Shown here: one piece after another, positions 25,017-33,577 of the stretch
Position numbering within the stretch: the first letter of the stretch is position 1
Layout: each line of letters starts with the position of its first letter
Origin: CAYQCH01 sp964415935
GTDB taxonomy: Bacteria; Patescibacteriota; Patescibacteriia; VMEV01; CAYQCH01
Reading direction: 5' to 3'
Length of the DNA: 64,000 nucleotides
Assembly (NCBI GenBank): GCA_964415935.1
Contig: CAYQCH010000001.1
Span: forward strand, 1-64,000
The notes under the pieces: model-generated
Seen by the model: the letters and a program-made list of their open reading frames with translations, nothing else
Database searches by the model: none
What the model was told of the DNA's origin: nothing
Made by a program: the position numbers and the translations under genes

Positions 25017-28000
25017 TCAATGATGAACAGTGATTCCTTTAACACGCCCCCGACATTCTGGCCGGTAACGGGGCTGGACAGGGGCGGCAAGTCGTCATCA
25101 AACCCCGGCTCGCCGGCATCTCGGCAATAGAAAATGTCGTAATTGAATGCCGTGTCGACGTACGGGAAGGACGTGATATCCGGCCACGGATTTTCACACA
25201 AGAAGGTTACGACATCCAGTGTGCGTGAAATGGTGCCCTGAGACGGGGCCTGGGCGCGCGCCGTTACCGTCACCGTCGCTTCGCCATTCTGTGGATTCGG
25301 CGTCATTTCCACCTGCTCCCCCGTTGCAGGATCAAGCGTCAAAATGGGGTCGCCTTCCACAGTCCAGGTAAAGTCAGCCGGGACAATGAATCCCGCTCGG
25401 TCGCGTCCGGTAGCCAGATAGGCATGCTGGTTCCCTTCTTTAGTCGCGTTTACGTCTCCCGGGCAGTCGTTTCGAGCGGCGCAGAATGCAACATCCAGGC
25501 GGCCGGGCTCACCGGGAGGCGTGATAAGGACATCCACGTAGTCGAGCTTGCATTCCGCTTTGCCTGTCCTGAACGTCCTGACATCTTCCCCGCTGACCGC
25601 AACGTTAAACGAGTTGCGTACTCCTTCGGGAACGTTGTCATCGAGGTTCAGGTCCCCCACCGTCCGAACGCGGTACTGGCGGTCATCCTGGAGTTTTTGC
25701 TTCGGATATACGCGGGCGCTGCTGCCGACGTCCGTATTTGAAACGCTGACGCTGGACTCAACGCGGCACCAGTTTTCTCCTTGCGCCTGCGTGGCGGGAA
25801 TCACCCAGGACAGCGCGCGGGAGGCATAGTATTTTGCTTTTGGCCACCATGCCGTAGGCGCCACGGAAGGGCATGGGATGCCGCCATTATTGATTTCCAA
25901 AATGATGCCGCTGACCAAAGACGCCTGGTTCATGGGCTGGTCAAACTCTAGCTCTATACCCAGCGTCGTACAGACGGCTTCGGCACCGTTTCGCGGATTG
26001 CTACCGATAATCCCAGGGCGCGGATAGCAGCATGAATCGGATCCGACGCCATGCGACTGGACCGTAGCCGGAGATGGACATTGATTGTCGGTTTGAAAAC
26101 CGCATTGCACCGTAAAATCTCCTTCACCATTAACCCCCTGGGTGGAGGCGCGCACCTTTGTGGATCCTTCGCCGCGGCTGGTGGTAATTTGCGCCCAGTC
26201 CTTGAAATTCTCTAAAGGCAATACATCTTGCTGGGTAACGGAAGCAACCTTTGGAACGGATACGCCCCAGACCCAGTCCATGGTATCGCCGCGCAGAATC
26301 TGACCATACTGGTTACATGCGTCAGCGGGAGCTACCGGCAACGCCTGGTAGTTGAATTCTTCCAATATGAGGCTGGATATGGCTGTAGGCGGATCAATAA
26401 GCACGTCTTCAATCTGACACTGATTGGGGTCATTTCTGGTGCTGAATAGCCAGGAATAGCTGTCAATGGTGCCATCCCCGTCGGCGTCGTAGTTTAATCC
26501 CGAAAGCGGCAGCCCGCTTGCGCTGCGCATGCCCTTGAGGACGACGCGGTACTTGGTGGCGACTTTAAACGCGCTGATATTAGGCAGGAAGTGCAGGGTA
26601 AAGCTTGTATTGTTATAGGTCAGGCTGGTTACGCCGATACTGGCGGTATTGGCGCGCGCGCAGGCCGCGTCTTTACATTCGTGTAATTCCACGTTGGCGT
26701 TAGCCGTAACCGAAGCTTCCTGCATTTCTTGATTGAATTTCGCGCCCAACGCGGCGTTGATGCAAGCGCTTGAGCAATTCGGCCATTTATCCACCACCAA
26801 AGGCGGCTCCAAAGAAATACGCAACTGACCGCTGTCTTCCTTGCTGAACTCCGGAATGGACGCAATGATATCAACCGCCGGGCCAGGATCGGTGGCACCT
26901 TTCGCCGTGGCGCGATTTTGGTATGTCCTGGACGTTTCCAGAACAGCTTTTGATGTATCCGCGCTCAGCCAGCCCCATGTATAGGCGCTGCCGTCGAGGA
27001 TATTGCAATTCAAGGCAGTGGCAACGCCCGTATACGCTTGCGTCGCACCAACTTTTTTCAACGTGGCCGTGGCTGGTGTCACTTCGACATGATCAACAGC
27101 ACAGGCCCCTTCTCCCGACTGCGTCTTAAACGTCCATCGATACGGGTTTTCCATCCTGTTGCCGTTTTCCGCTTCCACGGTATTGGCAATCGTTACCTGG
27201 TACCAGGTGTCAGGAACAAACGCCGGTTGAGGCTGGGCGATAAAGCCTTCGCCCGGCTGATTGGAATTGATGATGACAAAATTACTGAGGCTCACCGTTG
27301 TTTGGCAGCTACCGCCATCAAAGGAAGGGCCGGTGTTGCAGCGGCGCAGCTCAACTGTTCCCGCGTTCAGCGTGGCGTCCTTCATATCATGGGTAAAGCG
27401 GGCGGAAACAGCCGCGTTCAAACAAGCATCAACGGTGTCCTTAAATGGTGACGGGCTTTGCGTGTTGTTTTTGCACGTCGCTTGCTCGATGACGCGCGGG
27501 ATGCCGCCCAGGTCGTCGCCCGTGCCGAATGTCCAGGAATACGTACACAACGGCAGGGCCTCGGAACAGGTTCCGGCGGCCTGGCATGCTCCAGAAGAGC
27601 AGCATTCAAAGCCTGTTCCGCACGTGTCCGGGCTGCATTGTCCAACACGGAAGTTCAACCCGTTGCTTAGTTGTCCCGTGGAGGCAATGACTTGTACCAA
27701 TCCCGTCTGGGCCGTGGGCGGCACGGCTACGCGGATCTGCCCGTCGTTCCAGGAAACAACGTCCGAAATATCAACGCGCGAATGGAAGCGTACGCCCCCC
27801 TTGTTTACGCCGAATCCCTCGCCATACAACACGGTTTCAATGCCTAGCGGGCCGTTGTCAGGTTCCATGGCGCACAGTCCGGGCAACCGGCCGCCGGCGG
27901 TAACGGTAAAGCTGGCCGGATTGCTGCGACCAGCATCTGTTTCTAAAAATACTTCGTAAATACCTGGATCCAGGCGCGGGACCCGGAACGCGCGCTGCTC

Positions 28001-29989
28001 GCCTTTGCGGAAGAAGCGCAAACAGCTGTCCGGCAGTCTGGTGTCGGCCAGCGTGACTTCACCTGTGCGCGGGTTTAAAAACTTCACAAGCGGCGTGCGC
28101 GACAAATTTTCGCCGATGATGGAGAAAATTTGTCCGACCGGGCCGCGATCCGGAGAAACGGAATCCAGGCGCGGCAACGTAGGCGATGAGGTCACAGACA
28201 TGAACACCGGATTGCTGGTCAACGGACCTACCTGCACGCGCACGGGCACGACACCCTCCGGCAGGGATGGCACGACCACATCGGAAATCTGTTCGTCTGC
28301 CCAGGTGCCGATGCGTCCGGCCCTGGCTTGTCCAAAGGAAACATCGCCTAGCGTGGCTCCAAAGCCGTTGCCGCGCAGCGTAACCGGCTCTCCAACTTGC
28401 TGGCTGCCCGGTTCAACCGCGCATAAACCCGGGCGCCGCGTGTCGTTGATTTCAAAAATCACGCGTCCACCCTTGTCGTCATCGGTGGTGTCATACAACC
28501 CCTCTGCCGTGGTCAGACGAAGCGCGCCTGTGCGAGCGTTGGCAGGCACCTGCAGCACGACCTGCGTGTTGCTCCAGGCCCCGACGCATGGAAACGCGTC
28601 AACCGTTGCATCGTCGTCGTCCGCGCTCAAGCCAAGAAACACAAGCGTACCGGTTTCTGTTCCGAAATTACGTCCGCGGACGGTAACAAAATTTCCAGGC
28701 GCGCCATTGGCCTCAATCACTTCTTCAATCACCGGATAGTCACGGCAGAATCCGCCGACACAGAGGCCGGAGGCGCACTGCGAATTTTCCGTACACGCGG
28801 CGCCCTGGCAGAGACGGCAGGTCGGGCCGCCGCAATCGACGCCTTCTTCATCCTCATTCTGCTGGCCGTCAAAACAATAGGCGGGCAAAATTTCCACGGA
28901 TATTTCCGGGCTCAGCCCGGTCTGTCCCGCTAAATCAACGGCCGCGGCTGTAATGGCGTGACGGCTCTTTAGCGCAAGATCGATGGTAAGCCAGGTCGCG
29001 CTGCCGCGAAATTCAGTAACGACATCGGGACCGGAAGCCGGCGCCACGCCCACGGACGATCCATCAACAAAAAATTCCAAAAAGGCCACGGCATAGTCGT
29101 CCAATGCCAGGGCTTCCAACAACACGGAGCTGTTCTGCCCCACCGCCGCGTCATTATATGGCAAAGTCATGCGAGCCGTGGGAGCGATGGTATCGACAGC
29201 CTCACCGGTCACAAATCCAAATGCGCACTGCGAAGTTGGCGACGGACAACGGAAGGCATCGCCATCGGCGCTGGTCAAAGCGGAACTTATAACCGCTTCA
29301 TAGGCCACATTCGCGTCAAAGCAGCGGACTTGTTCATTCGGCGAGGGACAAGCCTGGTTGGGAACGAATATGGCCCGGCTTCCCTTTACCGACCACGATC
29401 CGGCTACAGGAGCTGTTTCACCGGTCTTGCGGACATAGGCATTCTGCTCAATACCGGTCTGCGTGATGTCCTGGTTAAACAGCAGCTGCACCTGGACGTT
29501 GCGGATGGGCACCACGCCGGAAGGCAAGGCATCAATGAGCAACAACGCGTCGCGCGTGTCCAGGCCGCTTTGTCCGACCGGCTGCGACAAAGGCGCCTGC
29601 TGGCTGGCTCGGCGCTGCTGGCTGCGAATGACAACGAAGCTGATAAGCAGCAGTACCGCACAGAGCACGAATACAATGCCAAACACCAGCGCCAGGCGGC
29701 GGCCGCGCTCCAAAACAAGGATGTCATTGTTCTGGCTGCCATTTCGCCAAAGCACGATGCCGTAACTCATGCCTGCCAGGCTGAGAATGAGGCCGACGAA
29801 TGCGGTTAACTGCAATACGCGCCATACCGTACTCGGCTGAGCTGCTTCCACTGTGGTTTGCGCCACATTTTGCGACGACGCGCCTTCCGTGACCTGAACG
29901 GCGTCCTGGGCCAGAGCCGGAATGGCCACAGCAAAGACTGCACCCCAGGCAAACAAAGCGGACACAAGCATGGATCGAAAACAGCGCAT
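25013..29989 (-). CDS. Giant surface protein: VirB2-like membrane pair, TIG/IPT and SbsA-type Ig-like domains
   Basis: About 1,658 aa from the ATG at 29989. It has a signal peptide (cut near ALA-QD) and two membrane helices separated by a short basic loop, as in VirB2/TrbC-type pilins. Then come a Big_5/SbsA-like Ig domain (about 140-260), a Cys-rich VDCGG..CRLC segment, four IPT/TIG folds (about 430-800), a CGTGFECC knot and three more Big_5-like domains carrying (F/L)xxxM or FxQ(D/E)M motifs. It is the largest gene in the window. Likely an adhesin or a stalk of a surface apparatus; this is inference. Confidence 0.88.
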   Translation of the reverse strand: MRCFRSMLVSALFAWGAVFAVAIPALAQDAVQVTEGASSQNVAQTTVEAAQPSTVWRVLQLTAFVGLILSLAGMSYGIVLWRNGSQNNDILVLERGRRLALVFGIVFVLCAVLLLISFVVIRSQQRRASQQAPLSQPVGQSGLDTRDALLLIDALPSGVVPIRNVQVQLLFNQDITQTGIEQNAYVRKTGETAPVAGSWSVKGSRAIFVPNQACPSPNEQVRCFDANVAYEAVISSALTSADGDAFRCPSPTSQCAFGFVTGEAVDTIAPTARMTLPYNDAAVGQNSSVLLEALALDDYAVAFLEFFVDGSSVGVAPASGPDVVTEFRGSATWLTIDLALKSRHAITAAAVDLAGQTGLSPEISVEILPAYCFDGQQNEDEEGVDCGGPTCRLCQGAACTENSQCASGLCVGGFCRDYPVIEEVIEANGAPGNFVTVRGRNFGTETGTLVFLGLSADDDDATVDAFPCVGAWSNTQVVLQVPANARTGALRLTTAEGLYDTTDDDKGGRVIFEINDTRRPGLCAVEPGSQQVGEPVTLRGNGFGATLGDVSFGQARAGRIGTWADEQISDVVVPSLPEGVVPVRVQVGPLTSNPVFMSVTSSPTLPRLDSVSPDRGPVGQIFSIIGENLSRTPLVKFLNPRTGEVTLADTRLPDSCLRFFRKGEQRAFRVPRLDPGIYEVFLETDAGRSNPASFTVTAGGRLPGLCAMEPDNGPLGIETVLYGEGFGVNKGGVRFHSRVDISDVVSWNDGQIRVAVPPTAQTGLVQVIASTGQLSNGLNFRVGQCSPDTCGTGFECCSSGACQAAGTCSEALPLCTYSWTFGTGDDLGGIPRVIEQATCKNNTQSPSPFKDTVDACLNAAVSARFTHDMKDATLNAGTVELRRCNTGPSFDGGSCQTTVSLSNFVIINSNQPGEGFIAQPQPAFVPDTWYQVTIANTVEAENGNRMENPYRWTFKTQSGEGACAVDHVEVTPATATLKKVGATQAYTGVATALNCNILDGSAYTWGWLSADTSKAVLETSRTYQNRATAKGATDPGPAVDIIASIPEFSKEDSGQLRISLEPPLVVDKWPNCSSACINAALGAKFNQEMQEASVTANANVELHECKDAACARANTASIGVTSLTYNNTSFTLHFLPNISAFKVATKYRVVLKGMRSASGLPLSGLNYDADGDGTIDSYSWLFSTRNDPNQCQIEDVLIDPPTAISSLILEEFNYQALPVAPADACNQYGQILRGDTMDWVWGVSVPKVASVTQQDVLPLENFKDWAQITTSRGEGSTKVRASTQGVNGEGDFTVQCGFQTDNQCPSPATVQSHGVGSDSCCYPRPGIIGSNPRNGAEAVCTTLGIELEFDQPMNQASLVSGIILEINNGGIPCPSVAPTAWWPKAKYYASRALSWVIPATQAQGENWCRVESSVSVSNTDVGSSARVYPKQKLQDDRQYRVRTVGDLNLDDNVPEGVRNSFNVAVSGEDVRTFRTGKAECKLDYVDVLITPPGEPGRLDVAFCAARNDCPGDVNATKEGNQHAYLATGRDRAGFIVPADFTWTVEGDPILTLDPATGEQVEMTPNPQNGEATVTVTARAQAPSQGTISRTLDVVTFLCENPWPDITSFPYVDTAFNYDIFYCRDAGEPGFDDDLPPLSSPVTGQNVGGVLKESLFIIE

Positions 29990-29996
29990 ACTCAAG

Positions 29997-31613
29997 CTAC
30001 GGACCAACGCAAGGCTGGTAGCAATTCTGATAAATGTCTTTTACGTTTGATGACACAACGGGCGTGTATGTCGCATTCTCATCCAACCCTGCGTGCACCA
30101 TCTGCACGACCGTCTGATTTTCTTCCACGGACGAAGAAATCTGATAATCAAGCCCGGGAACCTGCACGGTCTGGCGGTTGATGGTCTTTAACCACAGGGG
30201 TTTATCGAAGGTAACGGTCAAGCGGCTGTCGCGCGGGACCAGCGTGGCGTATGGCTGCGGCGATACCGCGCTCACGACGGGCGCGCGCAGGTCTATCTGG
30301 TCAGTGGTTTGAAAACTCCAGGCGAAGTCGTCGGCCGGGCTGCCTTGCGCTGCGCCGTCGACATTGCCATCAAAGGAGTTGCCTGACGCATCTACGACGC
30401 CGTCAAACGGAAAGACGGCCACCGGCGGTTGCGCGCTGACCGTGGCAGCGCGGACGCGTGCCGTAAACTTGGCGCTGGGCGGCAAGCAAAACACGTCCTG
30501 GCCGCAGGAATTGGTGCCACATAAATCATTGGTGACGAATTCGGCCGTGCGGTACTGGTTGCTGATGGTAAACCGGCCTGCCACCACTTCCCCGTTCTGT
30601 CCGCGCACGCTCAGGTTGTTAAATCCGCGCGCGGTATCGCCGCTGACGGCCAAGGGGTTCATGGCTTCGCTGAACGTCACCTGCACGATAATGTTGCGAG
30701 CATACGTCTGATCCGGTTGCGGGATAACGCTGACCACGCGCGGCGGCTCCAGATCAACAAACGTCCCCACCTCGAATTCCCAGGTATAGGCGCCGAAATT
30801 ACCAAACGCCCCCCTGCCGGCCGCGGTGGAAATGCCCTCTCCCAGCGTTACGCGATACAGGGTGTTTTGTTCGGCGCTGCCGAGCAAGTCAATGGGGTCA
30901 ATGACCAGGATGCGGGCGTCGTCGCTGACTGCCGCGCGCGCCGGAACAAACGGACCGGACTGCGGGTCATCGCTGGCCTTGGAGATAAAAATATTTTGGC
31001 CGTTAATCTCGTCGTCGGCCGGATCTTCCGTGCCCTTGTTATTAATGAGTGAGTCAACCAGCATGGGCTCAACGAAACTGACCATGATGTTGGTGTTGCG
31101 CGCAAGATTGGTCTGGCCGCGGTCGGGATAGTGCGATTCGATTACGCCCAAAGGAAATCCGCCGCCCCCGCCCAAAAACCCGCCTGTGCCGCGGCGGCCA
31201 AAGGATGACGGTTGTGTCTCCGGACCGCCCACCAGGCGGTTGAGGACGAACGTTACAATGCCGAAAGAAGACAAGATGATGATCAAACCAATCAGGCCGT
31301 TGCGCAACAGCGTCTTGGCCGTATTGACCTGGTCATCATTGCCCGCCGCGGTCATCCAAAGATATCCCGCATATAAAAGCAGCCCCAGGGCGACAATTCC
31401 TAAAAAGCCCAGGGCCACTTGTATGACGCGCGCGATAATGACGCGCGGGTCGCTTCCGCTCAATCCAACCGATTCCGCTTGCTCCAGCCCGACGTCTACC
31501 GTCTGGGCAAAAGCCGGTTCATGCAAAACCAGGGATGAAACAAGCAACGCGGCGATGATGAATCCCGCGAAAATGATGATGCGTTTCAACCCCGAAAGCA
31601 TGGGAACTTGCAT
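29997..31613 (-). CDS. VirB2/TrbC-like membrane protein fused to Ig-like (Big_5) domains
   Basis: 538 aa. A signal peptide (residues 8-36, ending AFA-QT) is followed by the VirB2/TrbC-type pair of helices: GFLGIVALGLLLYAGYLWMTAAG, a basic turn with TAKTLLRNGLIG, then the second helix to about 130. A Gly-rich hinge (GGFLGGGGGFPLG) leads into three Ig-like domains with the SbsA-type FVEPML, FSEAMN and FDKPLW motifs. It overlaps no neighbour and sits just upstream of the giant protein, its apparent paralogue. It may form or anchor a surface fibre. Confidence 0.88.
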   Translation of the reverse strand: MQVPMLSGLKRIIIFAGFIIAALLVSSLVLHEPAFAQTVDVGLEQAESVGLSGSDPRVIIARVIQVALGFLGIVALGLLLYAGYLWMTAAGNDDQVNTAKTLLRNGLIGLIIILSSFGIVTFVLNRLVGGPETQPSSFGRRGTGGFLGGGGGFPLGVIESHYPDRGQTNLARNTNIMVSFVEPMLVDSLINNKGTEDPADDEINGQNIFISKASDDPQSGPFVPARAAVSDDARILVIDPIDLLGSAEQNTLYRVTLGEGISTAAGRGAFGNFGAYTWEFEVGTFVDLEPPRVVSVIPQPDQTYARNIIVQVTFSEAMNPLAVSGDTARGFNNLSVRGQNGEVVAGRFTISNQYRTAEFVTNDLCGTNSCGQDVFCLPPSAKFTARVRAATVSAQPPVAVFPFDGVVDASGNSFDGNVDGAAQGSPADDFAWSFQTTDQIDLRAPVVSAVSPQPYATLVPRDSRLTVTFDKPLWLKTINRQTVQVPGLDYQISSSVEENQTVVQMVHAGLDENATYTPVVSSNVKDIYQNCYQPCVGP

Positions 31614-31643
31614 AGCAAGAAAGGGTGTGGATTGTATTTGTGT

Positions 31644-31895
31644 TTAGCGTCGGCGATCTCGTCTTTGTTCTTCAGGGAGCTGTCCGGTTTTTCGGAGCCA
31701 TTCCCGTTTTTCTACCACTTCAAGGCGCCGCAATGCGCGCTCTTTCTGTCGGCGCTTGTTTTGCGTCCGTTCGTGGAAGCGGATTTTTCTGGCTTGAAAA
31801 ATCTTACCGCTTTCCAGCACGCGCTTGTTAAAGCGTCGCAGCAAGGAGTCAAAACGCTCGCCTTTCTTCTTTTTTACGTCAACTACAGCTGACAT
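31644..31895 (-). CDS. rpsU: Ribosomal protein bS21
   Basis: Small-subunit protein S21, 83 aa. The core ERFDSLLRRFNKRV followed by KIRFHERTQNKRRQKERALRR matches the family. The chain is slightly longer than usual, with a basic C-terminal tail. The ATG at 31895 is preceded by AAGGACGGTGA, a plausible ribosome site. Unlike the classical rpsU-dnaG-rpoD operon, it is about 20 kb away from dnaG and rpoD here. Confidence 0.93.
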   Translation of the reverse strand: MSAVVDVKKKKGERFDSLLRRFNKRVLESGKIFQARKIRFHERTQNKRRQKERALRRLEVVEKREWLRKTGQLPEEQRRDRRR

Positions 31896-32196
31896 GCTGT
31901 CACCGTCCTTTCAGTTGTATAAATAATGAGGGCAGTTTTTTGCTCGCTGCCGAATGCCAGCGTACCAAAAAACAGGCTGGTGCGTCAACTACCGGATGAT
32001 GCGATACTTTGATAACAACGTTTTAAAAAACCGGCTGTTCATGAACCTACTTTCCAAACATATTTTAGCAAAAGAAAAGAGTCCGGAGAACATTCTTGCA
32101 TCTTGCGACGCAAGCATCTCACGGACTCTGTTCGGTGCGAAGAACCAAGGATCAAGAATCCAAAAGTTCCAAGTTACCAAAGACCAAGTTCCTAGT
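31896..32196. repeat. Gene-free stretch with hairpin and imperfect AACTTGG-type repeats
   Basis: No gene is seen. An inverted repeat AGAGTCCG/CGGACTCT spans 32078-32129 and encloses CTTGC-GAC-GCAAG. Beside it (32140-32196) the minus strand shows several imperfect copies of (A)ACTTGG-like units, running up to the stop codon of the next gene. The block may be a small dispersed repeat or the 3' boundary of acquired DNA. Confidence 0.4.
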
Positions 32197-33039
32197 TCAC
32201 TCCCCGACAGGGCCAGGAACGGCGAAGTTCCTATCGTGAAAGTCGCCGTTGTCGTCGCTGAGCCGCACCCGGCGCTCACTCTGAAAGAAGATGAGCCAGG
32301 GAACGGCGGACCAGCGGCCTTCATAGAAGCACTGATAGCCGGGCAGCCACACAAACGGTACGGACTCGCCGTCCATGGCTTCCACCCACCACCTGTGGAT
32401 GGCCGCCGCAGCCAGAATGCTGGCATGCGGCGACTGTGCGTTGCGCACGTCGCGCGGCCGGATGCCGTTCTGCTGGTCCCAGTTTGCGCCCAGGTCGATG
32501 GTCTCCCACCTCAGGCACCTGCCCGGATGGATGATGCCATCAAGCAGCTTGGCCAGGGCCTGGGCGCTCTTGAGCCGATCCCAGCGCCAGGTATTGGCAT
32601 GACGCGCCTCGACGGCGCGCCACAGACCATCGAAAGTCGTCTGGACCGTATCCAGATACGGAACCAAGGTCACAGCAGCCAAATTGTGCAGCTGGACCGT
32701 CGGCCAGGCCGTCGGAACTGGCAGCGACGCGAAGTCGTCGGCCGTGAAGCCCCAGCCCAGGCGCTGGTTGAGTTCCCAGACCACCCTCACCTGCTTAACA
32801 ATGGACTCGAACAAGGCATTGCTGGGTGACGGAAGGTGCGGGCTGCACTCCGCCATCGCCGTCTCCTGATCCGTGTTCAGGGCCAGGATGGCCGGAAGGA
32901 TGCCGGCCGCCGCGGTGAGCAGCAGCTGCCGCTCTTGAATTGCGCCAGCGCGGGTTCGCGCCCTCAGCAGGCGCGCGTCATCCTCAGGGGCGCCGCTTAC
33001 GGACGCCCCGCGTTGCAAAGCGCGAACCGACCAGTCCAT
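32197..33039 (-). CDS. Hypothetical Trp-rich protein (ORFan) with own promoter
   Basis: 280 aa from an ATG preceded by GGGGGA at good spacing, under a near-consensus promoter at 33110-33138. I do not recognise the family. It is rich in Trp and Ala, with no signal peptide or clear membrane helix. Features include WELNQRLGWGFTADD, SPHASILAAAAIHRWW and the C-terminal VPFVWLPGYQCFYEGRW. Its bases look more GC-rich than its AT-rich flanks, and a repeat block lies directly after it, so transfer is possible. A 291-aa frame on the opposite strand is treated as its shadow. Confidence 0.75.
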   Translation of the reverse strand: MDWSVRALQRGASVSGAPEDDARLLRARTRAGAIQERQLLLTAAAGILPAILALNTDQETAMAECSPHLPSPSNALFESIVKQVRVVWELNQRLGWGFTADDFASLPVPTAWPTVQLHNLAAVTLVPYLDTVQTTFDGLWRAVEARHANTWRWDRLKSAQALAKLLDGIIHPGRCLRWETIDLGANWDQQNGIRPRDVRNAQSPHASILAAAAIHRWWVEAMDGESVPFVWLPGYQCFYEGRWSAVPWLIFFQSERRVRLSDDNGDFHDRNFAVPGPVGE

Positions 33040-33109
33040 GGCTATCCCCCAATGTTGTTTATGAATGTGTTTTTAACACTCCGGGAACGCCCAGGAATAT
33101 TTGGTCAAA

Positions 33110-33138
33110 ATATTACTAAAATTTTATGATTTTGTCAA
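33110..33138 (-). promoter_or_regulatory. Strong promoter of the 280-aa ORFan
   Basis: On the minus strand, a perfect TTGACA (33133-33138), a 17-base AT-rich spacer and TAATAT (33110-33115). The start would be about 65 nt before the gene at 33039. Confidence 0.75.
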
Positions 33139-33245
33139 GTATTTTGAGATCGATTTCAGTTTTTGTGTCGACCGCACGACAAAATTGTGATACAGTACAT
33201 GTACCCCAAATTTTTGCCTCTGCCGCATAATCATTCACGTTCATT

Positions 33246-33554
33246 ATGTCGCAGGCAGAGCGCAATTTTTATACTCTCACAGAACGTATGGCTACCCTGG
33301 AAGCCAAAGAAAAGGACTTACGTACCATCACAATGGATGGGTTTGCCGAGATGCGAACAAAATTCCAATGGGTCGAAGACGGGTTTGCTAGGATGGACAA
33401 GGAATTCCAGCTTGTCCATAAAAAATTTGCTCAACACGAAGAGCAAATCGATTTTCTTGCCGTAGAGCTAGTAAATCGTACCGACCGTCTGGAAAAAAAA
33501 TTCGACGCAATGGCCGCAAAAATTGACCTCATTTACAAAGCCCTGGCCATATAA
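33246..33554 (+). CDS. Small coiled-coil protein, unknown function
   Basis: 102 aa, almost entirely charged amphipathic helix. It has repeating units of the type DGFAEMRTKF, DGFARMDKEF and KKFAQHEEQ, then a second heptad region NRTDRLEKKFDAMAAKIDLIY. It resembles the short coiled-coil hypotheticals common in Patescibacteria. The upstream region has a possible extended -10 (TGATACAGT, 33188-33196). Its stop codon lies inside the loop of the terminator that follows. An alternative plus frame from 33163 is rejected. Confidence 0.75.
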   Translation: MSQAERNFYTLTERMATLEAKEKDLRTITMDGFAEMRTKFQWVEDGFARMDKEFQLVHKKFAQHEEQIDFLAVELVNRTDRLEKKFDAMAAKIDLIYKALAI

Positions 33555-33565
33555 CCAGGGCTTTT
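33537..33565. terminator. Bidirectional terminator between the coiled-coil gene and the HisRS-like gene
   Basis: A perfect stem AAAGCCCTGG/CCAGGGCTTT with an 8-base loop and a T-tract on plus (A-tract giving T on minus). It ends the plus-strand coiled-coil gene and the convergent gene at 33578. Confidence 0.85.
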
Positions 33566-33577
33566 CGTACATTCTTA

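Noticed and set aside
31954..32829. A 291-aa plus-strand frame opposite the ORFan
   Set aside because: It lacks a ribosome site and promoter, whereas the minus-strand frame has both and a more protein-like sequence.
33163..33465. An alternative 100-aa plus frame overlapping the coiled-coil gene
   Set aside because: Its composition is random-like; the frame from 33246 shows heptad periodicity and ends at a terminator.
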